Of a DNA stretch of 57,618 bases, positions 1 through 9,563 are shown piece after piece. Where the stretch lies: assembly GCF_015207655.1 (NCBI RefSeq), contig NZ_JADEWN010000035.1, positions 1-57,618 of the forward strand, written 5' to 3'. This stretch comes from Gloeocapsopsis crepidinum LEGE 06123 (lineage in GTDB: Bacteria; Cyanobacteriota; Cyanobacteriia; Cyanobacteriales; Chroococcidiopsidaceae). A program made the position numbers and the translations under genes. Position 1 is the first letter of the stretch. Each line of letters begins with the position of its first letter. The notes under the pieces are model-generated. The model saw only the letters and a program-made list of their open reading frames with translations. It did no database searches and had not been told where the DNA came from.

Positions 1-127
1 CTGGTGTCGGAGACTGAGCAAAGATTATGAGGTTTTACCTGCCACTTCTGAGGCGATGATTCAAGTTGCGATGATTCGTCTTATGTTGAGACGATTGGTA
101 TAGTCTTTGACTTTTCAGACATCCTCT
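1..127 (+). mobile_element. Right end of an IS5-family insertion sequence (partial)
   Basis: The window opens inside a transposase gene. Its stop at 101-103 is followed by about 25 nt that read, on the opposite strand, AGAGGATGTCTGAAAAG, the look of an IS5-type terminal inverted repeat. The likely boundary is just before the TTA at about 127-129, since IS5 elements often duplicate a 3-bp T-N-A target. The left end lies outside the window, so neither the matching inverted repeat nor the target duplication could be confirmed. Confidence 0.6.
2..103 (+). CDS. IS5-family transposase, C-terminal end (partial)
   Basis: Frame 2 encodes the last 33 residues of a DDE transposase: WCRRLSKDYEVLPATSEAM, followed by IQVAMIRLMLRRLV and a stop. 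The segment 'RRLSKDYE...SEAMIQ.AMIRLMLRRL' is the conserved C-terminal tail of IS5/IS1031-type transposases, downstream of the catalytic Glu. The rest of the gene lies off the left edge, so activity cannot be judged. The element has landed directly in front of the ubiquitin-like frame that follows. Confidence 0.75.
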   Translation, partial: WCRRLSKDYEVLPATSEAMIQVAMIRLMLRRLV

Positions 128-384
128 TAGAGCGTCAGTATTTAACCGTATCAGAAATTACTAAGCAAGCGGAACAAGGAGCAATACGCTTTCCCTCAAA
201 GCCATGTAATACACTTCAAATTGATACCGGAACAGAAGTAAAAAAAGCGCTACATGCGTTTAATAATGGAGTATTCATTATTTTAGTAAATGGTCAGCAA
301 GTAGAAAGCTTAGAAGCAAAAATAACGTTGAGTCAAGAAACAAAAGTTACGTTCTTGCGGTTAATGCCATTGGTAGGTGGTTAA
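128..384 (+). pseudogene. Ubiquitin-like (MoaD/ThiS-fold) protein, 5' end removed by the IS insertion
   Basis: The frame ending at taa 382-384 encodes about 85 residues. Its second half matches the MoaD/ThiS beta-grasp pattern: a strand (TLQIDTGTEVKKAL), a variable middle, then FIILVNGQQVESL, ITLSQETKVTF and a C-terminal LMPLVGG. The terminal Gly-Gly is the residue pair that E1-like enzymes adenylate in MoaD, ThiS and bacterial ubiquitin-like proteins. No ATG, GTG or TTG occurs in frame between the stop at 49-51 and the TTG at 328, so the native start was lost to the IS5 insertion upstream. It lies 49 nt before the DUF4132-type gene on the same strand, which suggests a former operon. Family assignment rests on motif reading; a true molybdopterin or thiamine role is not shown by the neighbours. 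Confidence 0.6.
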
Positions 385-433
385 TACGATTGTGGATTGA
401 AGAAAGTCTGAAGAAGCTTTAAAGGTATAAACT

Positions 434-3400
434 ATGGAAATACCGACCTCGCTGCAAGAAAGAGTAACATTATTTGAACGAGAAATTTCTCGTCTATTTG
501 TAGATGTATGGCAAATAGATCAGATTAAAAATTACCAGCATTTGTCTACTCAACAAGGAATCTACGAGTTGCTATTTAGGGATGAAATGGCAACATTGAG
601 AAATGCGGAAATAATGAATATTCCTAGTGGGCAGATAGTTTTTGGTTGGAGTGTGCCTCACAATTTTGGGCAATTATCTATATTAGTACAAAGAAGTTTA
701 GAGCAATTAGCAACACACTTGCCAATAACTGAATTAGGTAACTTGGCAGCTGATACGTATTTTAATCCGATGCTTTGGCAGAGTTGCTACATAATCAATG
801 TACCACAGTATCAAGCTGTGGTAGAAATCTTAACTGCCTGCTTGATTGAATTTACTCCATTTGATATGTGCGATCGCTTAGCAAATAGATTGACACAAAT
901 CCTGGCAAATCCCTTTTATACCAACGAAGTCGAAATTAAACAGCGTCAGAGGATTTGCTATGTTCCTGATTTGTATCTAACACCAACTCTAGAGGATTGC
1001 TTAGCGTTACTACTAAAGCTACCGCCATCTTCGCAAAATATACATCTAGTTGAACAACTTGTGCTTGGAAAATGGGATTTTGGACCTTTCGATCCTTCTG
1101 GCTACTTTGGGAAAATGTACTATACTCCTCAAGGTTTTCCTTGTTACAACGATGATGCCAAGTCTCAACAGCAGCAATGGCAATTCAACTTTGATGCATA
1201 TGCATACCCATATGATTTTGACAGTTGTAAATCAATTCGGGCATATCAAATTTATGGACGTGGTTTCTACACGCAATCAAACAAAGGACTTTGCTATTAC
1301 TTTCCACACTTGATGAATCGTTTGCATGAATATGGACGTTTCGGCTATACAGAATTTTGTCAAGCTGTACAACATCTACCGCTAATTTTTCACGATGCTT
1401 GTGAATTGATGGCTGATGGAGTTGTTACTCCTTTTCACGCGCAACTTAGCGATCAATTTAGCCGAGTAATTTTAGAATACTGTGACAAATTAGTAGGGGA
1501 AACAGCCCAAAACCTTTCAAAAGAAAACTACTACATCTTGACGCGAATTAAGAAACTTCAAGGCAGTCATTATTTATTAGAAGCTGTTAGGCAACATAGC
1601 ATTTATCAAATTGGCAAACTTGTGTATCCTCACGCGAACAAGTATTTTAGGAATCCGAACAAAATTAAATGGCAAGATGGAATTACTAGGGCTGTTATTA
1701 ACTTGGCACAGGCAGCCGATACTGAACCAGAATTACCCACAGATCGTCAAGTACTTATTGCTCAGTTGCAAAGATTACCTTTTACTTCATTAAAATATTT
1801 ACTACCGATTGCTCAAAATAGCCAGAATGTATTGTGTGTAGCTTTGGGTTGGGATGAGGCATTACCTCTGATAAATATACTGAAAATTGTTAAACACAAC
1901 ATTACCGATACATTTAAAGTAGAACTTGATTTGAAAACAGTTGCTACGCTGAGAAGTGCTTTTGTAAAAGCTGGGGATTTAGGACGCGAAATTTGGACGC
2001 TATGGCGTGAAGCTAAAGTTTTTGATAAGAATACTGTGTTTTTAATTGAGGCGATCGCAGGTTGGAATCGTACAGAAATTGAACAGGCGCTAGCCCAACG
2101 TAAACAACTTGCTATTAAAGCTTATGGTTTATTACCTCTAGAAGGAGGACAAGAAGAAGTTCTAGAACGTTATTTATTTCTACAGCAGTTTCTCAAAGAA
2201 AGCAAAAAATTTGGTGCAGAAAAACAGGCAAATGAACAAATAGCAGTCCAACAAGCTTTAGCTTATTTGGCACAAGTCGCTGGCTATCCCAACGCGCAAC
2301 GCTTAGAGTCGATGATGGAGGCGCATTTTAACCAAAAGATAGCACCAGAAACGTGTCATTGGTCAATTGGTGAATATCAAGTAACAATCGCTTTAAAGCA
2401 AGCTGATGTGCAACTTAGCGTACGCCGAGGCGATCAGTTACTTAAGTCTGTGCCTACTGTTGTTCGCCAAAGTCAAATCTATACCGAAATTAAAGCAACA
2501 GTGCAGCAACTGCGCAATCAGATGACGCGTTTTCGCCGTCATTTTGAGGAAATAATGGCAACAGGACAGCCGTTAAGCTATGAGGAACTAACTGTCTTTA
2601 GCCAAATCCCGATCGCACGGAAAATGTTGAATCAACTTGTTTTATTGACGGAACAAAGCTGTGGCTTGTTTGTGACTGATGCTTTAGCAGTACAAGGTTT
2701 AGATGGCAAATTGATACCATTACAAAATCAAAGTTATATTGCTCATCCGTATCATTTTTTTCACAAAGGTGAATTAGCGGCATGGCAACAAGAAATTTTT
2801 CGTCAACGCCTTGTACAGCCTTTTAAACAAGTATTTCGCGAACTTTATTTGGTGACACCTGCGGAACAAGAAACTTATAATTATTCATATCGCTTTGCAG
2901 GACATAAATTAGAATCACGGGTTGTTGCAAGGCTATTACAATCGCGGGGTTGGCAGCTTGGTTATGGTGAATATCCTATACCGTTTAAAGTCTTTCCAGA
3001 ATTAGATTTAGTTGCCTATTTTGAGTTTCAAGATGCGAGTTACTATTTATCTGCATCAGAGGAGATTACAAGCGATCGCATTTACTTTCAAGCCGATCAA
3101 TTTATTGATGGAACTTTGTTACCGTTAATTGATATCCCTCCAATCATTTTTTCTGAAGTGATGCGTGATGCTGATTTAGTCGTTACGGTAGCACAACGCG
3201 AAGGAGAAACACATTTATCTCAAGAGACTTATCAACGACACGGGGATTTAATTAGAACACTAATAGCTGATTTGGGTTTAGCAAATGTCACTGTTGCAGG
3301 ACATTTTGCGCAGGTACAAGGAAAATTAGCTTGCTATCAAGTACATCTTGCTAGTGCAGCAATTCACATTAAACCAGGTCATTATCTTTGTATTGTTCCA

Positions 3401-3552
3401 GATCGCTGGGAAAACGACAGAAACTTTTTTTGCCTTTTAGCGATGGTGGCGATTCAAAGATCAGCGAGGTTATCAGTAAGATTTTACTACTGGCAAATGA
3501 TGACAAAATCAAAGATAAAAGTATTCTACATCAGATTCAGATGAGGTTGTAA
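434..3552 (+). CDS. DUF4132 (MolR/YehI-like) large protein with a late -1 frameshift
   Basis: A protein of about 1,040 residues of unknown function. The C-terminal third carries the DUF4132 pattern seen in E. coli YehI/MolR-type proteins: RFAGHKLESRVVARLLQSRG near residue 830, SEVMRDADLVVTVAQREG near 910, and CYQVHLASAAIHIKPGHYLC before the end. The N-terminal two thirds look helical, with no recognised domain and no WGR domain. As read, the frame stops at 3542-3544 with a basic, family-unlike tail. Shifting by -1 at the run GAAACTTTTTTTGCC (3420-3433) restores a family-like ending, LPFSDGGDSKISEVISKILL, that stops at 3550-3552. This is either a one-base deletion or slippage at the T7 run. 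The start ATG follows AAAGG at about 420. It is probably co-transcribed with the ubiquitin-like frame upstream. Confidence 0.7.
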
Positions 3553-3553
3553 T

Positions 3554-4867
3554 TTATACTGCTATTAATTGATCTTCCTTTGGCGTGCGATCGCGTTTGT
3601 TGCGTATCCAAATCCACAATGCACCCAAGCCAAGAAAGATTGTCGCTAAATGGAGTAAGCCACCTATGAGGGGGATTGCAGTCAAAATCACAAATACGAA
3701 TAAACCCACGATAAGAGAAACGAAACGCCTTGATGATGTGTTTGGTTGCAGTTTCTGCATCAGCCAATATCCACTTAGCAAACTGACGATAATTTGAGGC
3801 ACAAAGGTAGCAAATAAAAAGAAACTAACGAATAAGGCAAGGTTAGCGAGTGTTCCTAAACCCATAATTGGAATAATGAGAATAGGTAAAGTGACAGCTG
3901 ATAAGGCTGTAAGAACAAACGTCACAACAGCGATCGCGAACGCTATGATTCCTACTAAAAGAAGACTCACAATTCCCCACCCTACACTTGGTAGAGGTTT
4001 AGAAGATGCGATCGCTGCTAAGCGTTGAATCCAAGATGGTACAAATTTGAGTAATAGCCATCCTACCAATACTAAAGCAAGTAAGTACTGCAACTGCTGA
4101 ACAATGATTGCTACCGGATTTGGTGCTACTGTTTCTGCTTCTGGTAATGCTTCGCGGATAACACCCCCAGCAATTTGTGCTTGCTGACTAATATTCGCGA
4201 CATCAGGAGAACGATATGTTAAATTGCTACCAATTTGCACTGAATCTGCTACCGTTAAGCCAGCGCGTAATTGGGGCGTTGGAACTGGTGGTTGAGGAAA
4301 AAAAGGCGGATAAGCTTCAGGTGCATCGCCTTCTGCACCCATTGTGACATTGACATTACTACCAATACTACTACGCAGTTCTAATGCTGCCATACTTCCG
4401 ATGACATTTCGCCCGACACTCCCCGCTAACAGTGCTTGCCATCCTGTAAAAGCTAAATCGCTTGCTACTGTACTACCAGCAACACTTTCAAAACTCCAAC
4501 CCGCAGCGACAACATCATCTCCAATACGTGCATTTGAACTCAACTGTGTAACTTGACTAACGACTCGGAGATCGTCATTGACAGCGCCATTGATGACAAC
4601 TGCTTGACCTGCAGCTAAGAGATCGCCTTGAACTGTACCATTGATGGTAATTAAACGACCAGCCGCTACAAGATCGCCGTTGACAGTGCCATTAATTGTA
4701 ATTGTCCTACCAGCAACATAGAGATCGTTGGCAATCACTTCATTCGCACCAATAATCACTTGATCTTTGCTGCGACTTGCTAACGACCAAACTGGGGTAA
4801 CAAGAAAGAGTAGCAGTAGTAAAGTGCAGAGAAATCCTGTGATAGCAGTACGCCATTTATGCCTCAT
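3554..4867 (-). CDS. Bactofilin-like polymer-forming protein with membrane C-terminus
   Basis: A 437-residue exported membrane protein. An N-terminal signal/anchor segment (about residues 8-30) is followed by repeated short beta-helix rungs such as AGRTITINGTVNGDLVAAGR and its variants, typical of bactofilin/polymer-forming cytoskeletal (DUF583) domains. The C-terminal half has about four hydrophobic helices (LLALVLVGWLLLKF, VGWGIVSLLLVGIIAFAIAV and others) and ends in a basic cytoplasmic tail (RNKRDRTPKEDQ). The start ATG has GGAGAAA upstream. It is convergent with the DUF4132 gene, the two stops being only 1-2 nt apart. A scaffold role at the membrane is inferred from the family. Confidence 0.75.
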   Translation of the reverse strand: MRHKWRTAITGFLCTLLLLLFLVTPVWSLASRSKDQVIIGANEVIANDLYVAGRTITINGTVNGDLVAAGRLITINGTVQGDLLAAGQAVVINGAVNDDLRVVSQVTQLSSNARIGDDVVAAGWSFESVAGSTVASDLAFTGWQALLAGSVGRNVIGSMAALELRSSIGSNVNVTMGAEGDAPEAYPPFFPQPPVPTPQLRAGLTVADSVQIGSNLTYRSPDVANISQQAQIAGGVIREALPEAETVAPNPVAIIVQQLQYLLALVLVGWLLLKFVPSWIQRLAAIASSKPLPSVGWGIVSLLLVGIIAFAIAVVTFVLTALSAVTLPILIIPIMGLGTLANLALFVSFFLFATFVPQIIVSLLSGYWLMQKLQPNTSSRRFVSLIVGLFVFVILTAIPLIGGLLHLATIFLGLGALWIWIRNKRDRTPKEDQLIAV

Positions 4868-4899
4868 AATTAATTTCTCCAGTGATTTTACTAATGCAC

Positions 4900-5445
4900 C
4901 TATGCTTTAACAGCAACTTCTTGCCATTCCTGCACGACAAATCGTGGAACAGAAATACGAATGAAGCGATCGCCAACTAAAGGTAAACTCAGTTGTAGGG
5001 ATTCTGTAGGTAAGTTTGGCAAAACATCTTTGAAATCATATTGAGCGATTGTTGGTGCAGGCGCTTCGTCTAAAAACACATCATTTGCGGTTAAAATGTC
5101 GCCTGTAGGCGTTGTAATTTGGAGTGGTTGTGGATGAACTAACTCTGCAACTCCTGGAAATCCTACTAGCCTCAAATTAATTAAAGCTGCTTGCCCAGAT
5201 TGCACTTGTTTAAATAAAATGACCTGCCAAGAATTTCCTGAAGAATCTGTTAATCTTTGCTGAGAACGATAAAGTATTTCTCCTGGTGCTTCAATTTGAT
5301 TCACAATTGCAAGTACTGGCTGTGATATAAAAGTTCCTATACCTAAGAATATAATTATTGTCCATATTCCTAGTAATAACAGCCAAAGCACAGTTTGTAA
5401 AATATTTTGGTACAATGACCTTCGTTTTCTTCTCAAACGAACCAT
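4900..5445 (-). CDS. DUF3122 family protein
   Basis: A 181-residue protein with a basic N-terminus (MVRLRRKRRS) and one strong transmembrane segment (about residues 15-45), so it is probably anchored with its C-terminal domain outside the cytoplasm. The segment SGNSWQVILFKQ...LRLVGFPGVAELVHPQPL matches the cyanobacterial DUF3122 family as I know it; the function is unknown. A GGAG sequence precedes the ATG. It lies 32 nt upstream of the bactofilin-like gene on the same strand and may be co-transcribed with it. Confidence 0.7.
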   Translation of the reverse strand: MVRLRRKRRSLYQNILQTVLWLLLLGIWTIIIFLGIGTFISQPVLAIVNQIEAPGEILYRSQQRLTDSSGNSWQVILFKQVQSGQAALINLRLVGFPGVAELVHPQPLQITTPTGDILTANDVFLDEAPAPTIAQYDFKDVLPNLPTESLQLSLPLVGDRFIRISVPRFVVQEWQEVAVKA

Positions 5446-5596
5446 TGTTTTTCTCCAATACTGTTAATATAGTTTGCAGATTTTGCCTCGCATTTATATC
5501 CGATAAGAAATTAGTTATTCTTTACTCTGTGCCTCTGTAGTTCAAACATAAGTAACTGCGCTAGTAGGGAACTAGCAGCAGTTTTGAAATTGAGAA

Positions 5597-6124
5597 CTAA
5601 GATAATGCTTCTACTTGTTGCTTCTGACTGTCTTGAGGACTTTCTTTACTAACAGATTGAATCGTCAAAACTGAAGCAGAAGCGTGATGAAGAACATAAT
5701 TACTCACACTACCAAGAAACAACTCTTTTAGACCAGAATGACCGCGCCTTCCTAGGATAATTAAATCAGCATTCCATTTACGTGCATAGTCACAAATCGC
5801 GCGACTAGGAGTACCAAAAACCTGCTCAAAAGCAGCTTTAACACCTACACGAGAGGCTTGTTCGCTGCGATCGCGTAGCATCTCAATTCCTTGTTGTTCA
5901 AACTCCCGCCATTGCTGACGATGCAACTCGGCAATTTCACTGCTTAAACCAGGATAGTATTCTTCTCTCATCAAAGAAGTATCTGGACTTCCTTGTTCCT
6001 CTGGAGAAAGAACGTGCAACAACATGACATTGGCATTCGTTGCTTTAGCCACATCAATTGCTTGTTGAAAAACTTGTTCGCCCATAGGAGAACGATCGAG
6101 TGCAACGAGAATTCTGGTATACAT
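5597..6124 (-). CDS. Universal stress protein (UspA family)
   Basis: The protein begins MYTRILVALDRSPMGEQVF and contains a single Usp domain. The nucleotide-binding segment near residues 125-140 reads ILGRRGHSGLKELFLGSVSN, close to the G-x2-G-x9-G-S/T pattern of ATP-binding Usp proteins. A C-terminal tail follows (SKESPQDSQKQQVEALS). A longer frame starts at TTG 6139, but the ATG at 6124 has GAGGAG about 8 nt upstream and begins at the conserved first strand, so it is preferred (175 residues). It sits just downstream of ppsA on the same strand with an 81-nt gap. Confidence 0.85.
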   Translation of the reverse strand: MYTRILVALDRSPMGEQVFQQAIDVAKATNANVMLLHVLSPEEQGSPDTSLMREEYYPGLSSEIAELHRQQWREFEQQGIEMLRDRSEQASRVGVKAAFEQVFGTPSRAICDYARKWNADLIILGRRGHSGLKELFLGSVSNYVLHHASASVLTIQSVSKESPQDSQKQQVEALS

Positions 6125-6205
6125 AGAAACGCTCCTCAATGAAATTTTGTAGTAGTGTAATAGAGGTCAGATGTCAAAGATCAGAGTTAACCAGTTATTG
6201 GAATT

Positions 6206-8638
6206 TTATGATTTGACTTCTATTCCTTCCACTGCGGCAATTTGTAGTAGATTTTTAAGTACAGAATCAGGATTGAGGCTAATTGAATCAATTCCTTGCT
6301 CAACTAAGAAACGGGCAAATTCGGGATAATCGCTGGGTGCTTGACCGCAAATACCAATTTTGCGATTGTGTTGTTTCGCAGTTGCGATCGCCATTTGAAC
6401 TAATTTTTTCACGGCATCATTGCGTTCATCAAATAAATCTGCAACCATTGCTGAATCGCGGTCTAAGCCCAATGCAAGTTGGGTCAAATCATTAGAACCA
6501 ATCGAAAAGCCATCAAAAACTTGGCTGAATTCCTCGGCTAACAGGACATTGCTAGGTAGTTCACACATGACATAAACTTGTAAACTGTTTTCACCTTGTA
6601 CCAAGCCGTGTTTTACCATCTCCGCTAAGACTCGACGTCCTTCGTTTGGAGTGCGACAAAACGGAACCATCAAGATGACATTTGTCAAGCCCATTTCTTC
6701 ACGGACTTTTTTGATAGCCTGACACTCTAAAGCAAAGCCTTCACGGTAGCGATCGCTATAATATCGGGATGCGCCCCGCCAGCCAATCATAGGGTTTTCT
6801 TCTTGCGGTTCAAAATCGCGTCCACCCAAGAGATTGGCATATTCATTGCTCTTAAAATCTGATAGCCTGACGACTACAGGTTTTGGGTAAAAAGCTGCCG
6901 CAATTGTTGCTACACCTTGCGCTAACTTATTCACAAAGTATTGCGGTTTATGTTCATATTGCGAAGTTAATGTGGCAATTTCATCTTTAATGGCATCTTC
7001 TGGAAGTTCATTAAAGTGAATCAATGCCAACGGATGCACCTTAATATGGTTAGCGATAATAAACTCCAACCGTGCTAATCCGACACCATCATTAGGAATT
7101 GCAGCCACACCAAACGCTTCTTGCGGATTACCCAAGTTAATCATGATTTGCGTGCGGGTGCGCGGTAAATTTTCCAGCGTTACTTCTTGAACTTTATAAG
7201 GTAATATGCCTTGATAAACTTTACCTTCTTCACCTTCAGCACAAGAAACTGTGACTTCTTGACCAGTTTTCAACAAACTAATTGCATTACCACTACCAAC
7301 GATCGCCGGAATTCCTAACTCGCGGGCAATGATTGCAGCATGACACGTCCGTCCGCCTTGGTTGGTGACAATCGCACTTGCTTTTTTCATGATCGGTTCC
7401 CAGTCAGGATCGGTTTTATACGTCACCAAAACTTCTCCCGCTTTAAACTGATCGAGTTTGTGAACGTCTAGAATCACGCGGACTTTTCCTTGACCGATTG
7501 CTTCGCCAATGCTGCGTCCTGTCACGAGGACTTGACTGCGTTTTTGCAGCGAGTAACTTCGCAGTACATTCTGATGTTTTTGTGACTGCACCGTTTCAGG
7601 ACGCGCTTGGACAATAAACATTTCTCCTGTCATCCCGTCTTTCGCCCACTCAATATCCATTGGTGTGAAAGTTCTTCGCACTTGGGAATAGTGATTTTCA
7701 ATCAAGCAAGCCCAACGCGCCAGTTGCAAAACTTCCTCGTCGTTAAGGGCGAACTGCGTGCGATCGTCAAGGGGTACAGGGACGTTTTTTGTTTGTTTAG
7801 AACCACCAACATCGTAAACAAGTTTCAGTTCTTTTGTCCCAATGCGCTTTTCTAAAATCGGGCGGAAGCCAGCTTTTAAGGTTGGTTTAAACACCAAGTA
7901 TTCATCAGGGTTAACCATTCCTTGGACGACATTTTCCCCTAACCCGTAAGCAGCAGTAATCAACACTGCGTCTTTAAAACCAGATTCAGTATCAATCGAA
8001 AACATCACTCCCGAAGCAGCCATATCCGATCGCACCATTTTCTGCACGCCGACAGAAAGTGCAACATCTAAATGATCAAATCCTTTGATTTGGCGATAGG
8101 AAATTGCCCGATCTGTAAACAAGGAGGCGAAACATCGGTGACAAGCGTCGAGAACTGCGGCTAATCCGTGGACATTGAGATAGGTTTCCTGTTGTCCGGC
8201 AAAACTTGCATCGGGTAAATCTTCAGCAGTAGCGCTAGAACGCACCGCAACATCGGTATCAAAACCGTAACGCTGACACAAATGATTGTAAGCAGTGGCG
8301 ATCGCTTCTTCTAGTTCTGTGGGAAATGAGGTTTGCAAAATTAAGGAACGTGCTTGTCTACCTTTTTGTCGTAGTTGGTTGACATCTTCAATATCTAAAT
8401 CTGCAAACAATTTACCTAATTCTGCTTCCAATCCAGCCGACTGCATAAAGTAGCGATAAGCCGTTGCGGTGGTAGCAAAACCACTGGGAACGTTAACTCC
8501 TTGGTTGGATAGTTGCTGGATCATTTCTCCTAGGGAAGCATTTTTACCACCCACCAAGGCAAGATCAGCTAAGCTAACTGTATCTAGTTCCAACACGAAA
8601 TCTTGCTTACCAGCAGTTTGAGCAACCGTATGCAACAT
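6206..8638 (-). CDS. ppsA: Phosphoenolpyruvate synthase
   Basis: A cytosolic enzyme of 810 residues, the usual length, that converts pyruvate, ATP and water to PEP, AMP and phosphate for gluconeogenesis. The order is an N-terminal ATP-grasp/PPDK domain (LVGGKNASLGEM at about 30; VAVRSSATAEDLPDASFAGQ at about 130), the swivelling phosphohistidine domain (GGRTCHAAIIARELGIPAIV, with the catalytic His) and the C-terminal PEP/pyruvate TIM barrel (GFSIGSNDLTQLALGLDRDS, then IGICGQAPSD). The ATG at 8638 has AGGAAG upstream; the TTG one codon earlier is less likely. The universal stress gene lies immediately downstream. Confidence 0.95.
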   Translation of the reverse strand: MLHTVAQTAGKQDFVLELDTVSLADLALVGGKNASLGEMIQQLSNQGVNVPSGFATTATAYRYFMQSAGLEAELGKLFADLDIEDVNQLRQKGRQARSLILQTSFPTELEEAIATAYNHLCQRYGFDTDVAVRSSATAEDLPDASFAGQQETYLNVHGLAAVLDACHRCFASLFTDRAISYRQIKGFDHLDVALSVGVQKMVRSDMAASGVMFSIDTESGFKDAVLITAAYGLGENVVQGMVNPDEYLVFKPTLKAGFRPILEKRIGTKELKLVYDVGGSKQTKNVPVPLDDRTQFALNDEEVLQLARWACLIENHYSQVRRTFTPMDIEWAKDGMTGEMFIVQARPETVQSQKHQNVLRSYSLQKRSQVLVTGRSIGEAIGQGKVRVILDVHKLDQFKAGEVLVTYKTDPDWEPIMKKASAIVTNQGGRTCHAAIIARELGIPAIVGSGNAISLLKTGQEVTVSCAEGEEGKVYQGILPYKVQEVTLENLPRTRTQIMINLGNPQEAFGVAAIPNDGVGLARLEFIIANHIKVHPLALIHFNELPEDAIKDEIATLTSQYEHKPQYFVNKLAQGVATIAAAFYPKPVVVRLSDFKSNEYANLLGGRDFEPQEENPMIGWRGASRYYSDRYREGFALECQAIKKVREEMGLTNVILMVPFCRTPNEGRRVLAEMVKHGLVQGENSLQVYVMCELPSNVLLAEEFSQVFDGFSIGSNDLTQLALGLDRDSAMVADLFDERNDAVKKLVQMAIATAKQHNRKIGICGQAPSDYPEFARFLVEQGIDSISLNPDSVLKNLLQIAAVEGIEVKS

Positions 8639-8768
8639 CAATCAACTTCCTCTTAGCATTAGTTAGTTTTCGTGAGAAGCTTTTGTGGAGAACTCGCGAT
8701 TTACTTCTCATTCCTACATCTTTAGTTATAGGAAAACAACTTGAGGAAATTGTGAGGTTGCGTTAACC

Positions 8769-9422
8769 TTATTGTTGATTTAGCGTCGCAATCAACCACC
8801 GACTAATTGCCCCGTCGTCTTCAGTTTGAGAACGCTTTAAAGCTTCTTCTACTAAATCAATATCTAGTTTTGGTAACACTTGTGATTCGCGAATGAAATG
8901 ACTTTGCGTTGGTGTTAAACAACTTGCAATCACTTTACCTGCATTGACATCAACAACCCAGTATTCTTGTACGCCCATGCGTTGATAAAGCTTTTGTTTA
9001 CGATTGCTATCGTCTTCTAGGGAAGAAGCCGCAACTTCAACCACAAGTGTCGGTGGATCGAGTTCATTTAAGTTTACAGGTGCATTGTTGCGTGGCGGAA
9101 ATCTCAAGTTTTTTCCAACATAGTATGCGATATCCGGCTGGGCTTCTTGCAATCCAGCTTTTCTAAAACTGGTGTTTGTCAATTCTTTAGTTGCAATGTT
9201 CTTGATTGCTGCATACAAAACAATCACTGTAGAAACAATTGAATTATCTTGACCATGCGCAGAACCTAATGGCGACATTTCAATCCTCATGCAGCCTTCA
9301 TCGTAGTAAAATCTCCCACTTACCAAAGTCGGATCGTCCGCAAACGTTAGAAAATCTTCCCAAGCTGCTGCTACCCAGGTGTCAGTAGGAACGGTGTTTA
9401 AGACTGGAGGTGGATTAACCAT
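8769..9422 (-). CDS. Uma2-family restriction-endonuclease-like protein
   Basis: A 217-residue Uma2 (DUF820) protein, a family greatly expanded in cyanobacteria with a PD-(D/E)xK nuclease-like core. The core is visible as AQPDIAYYVG (Asp), then PPTLVVEVAASSLEDDSNRK (Glu-Val-Ala) and KLYQRMGVQEYWVVDV. Its cellular role is unknown; many copies lie near mobile elements. It stands alone between ppsA and the divergent M41-like gene. This is the first of three Uma2 loci in the window. Confidence 0.85.
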   Translation of the reverse strand: MVNPPPVLNTVPTDTWVAAAWEDFLTFADDPTLVSGRFYYDEGCMRIEMSPLGSAHGQDNSIVSTVIVLYAAIKNIATKELTNTSFRKAGLQEAQPDIAYYVGKNLRFPPRNNAPVNLNELDPPTLVVEVAASSLEDDSNRKQKLYQRMGVQEYWVVDVNAGKVIASCLTPTQSHFIRESQVLPKLDIDLVEEALKRSQTEDDGAISRWLIATLNQQ

Positions 9423-9563
9423 CGCTGTAATGTTCCAGTATTGTCGAATATTAAATATGTTACTTCAATAGAGCCTTTCTCTATCGCTGTGTTCTTGAAC
9501 GCCAAACCTCTGCAAGATAATCTAATAATTAAGAATCGTTACAATTAGAAATAAAATCACACC

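Noticed and set aside
128-384. Calling the ubiquitin-like fragment moaD or thiS
   Set aside because: Only the fold and the Gly-Gly end support this; no molybdopterin or thiamine genes are adjacent, and the N-terminus is missing.
3585-3797. Plus-strand frame antisense to the bactofilin-like gene
   Set aside because: It is a shadow of the C-terminal membrane part of the minus-strand gene, with no start signal of its own.
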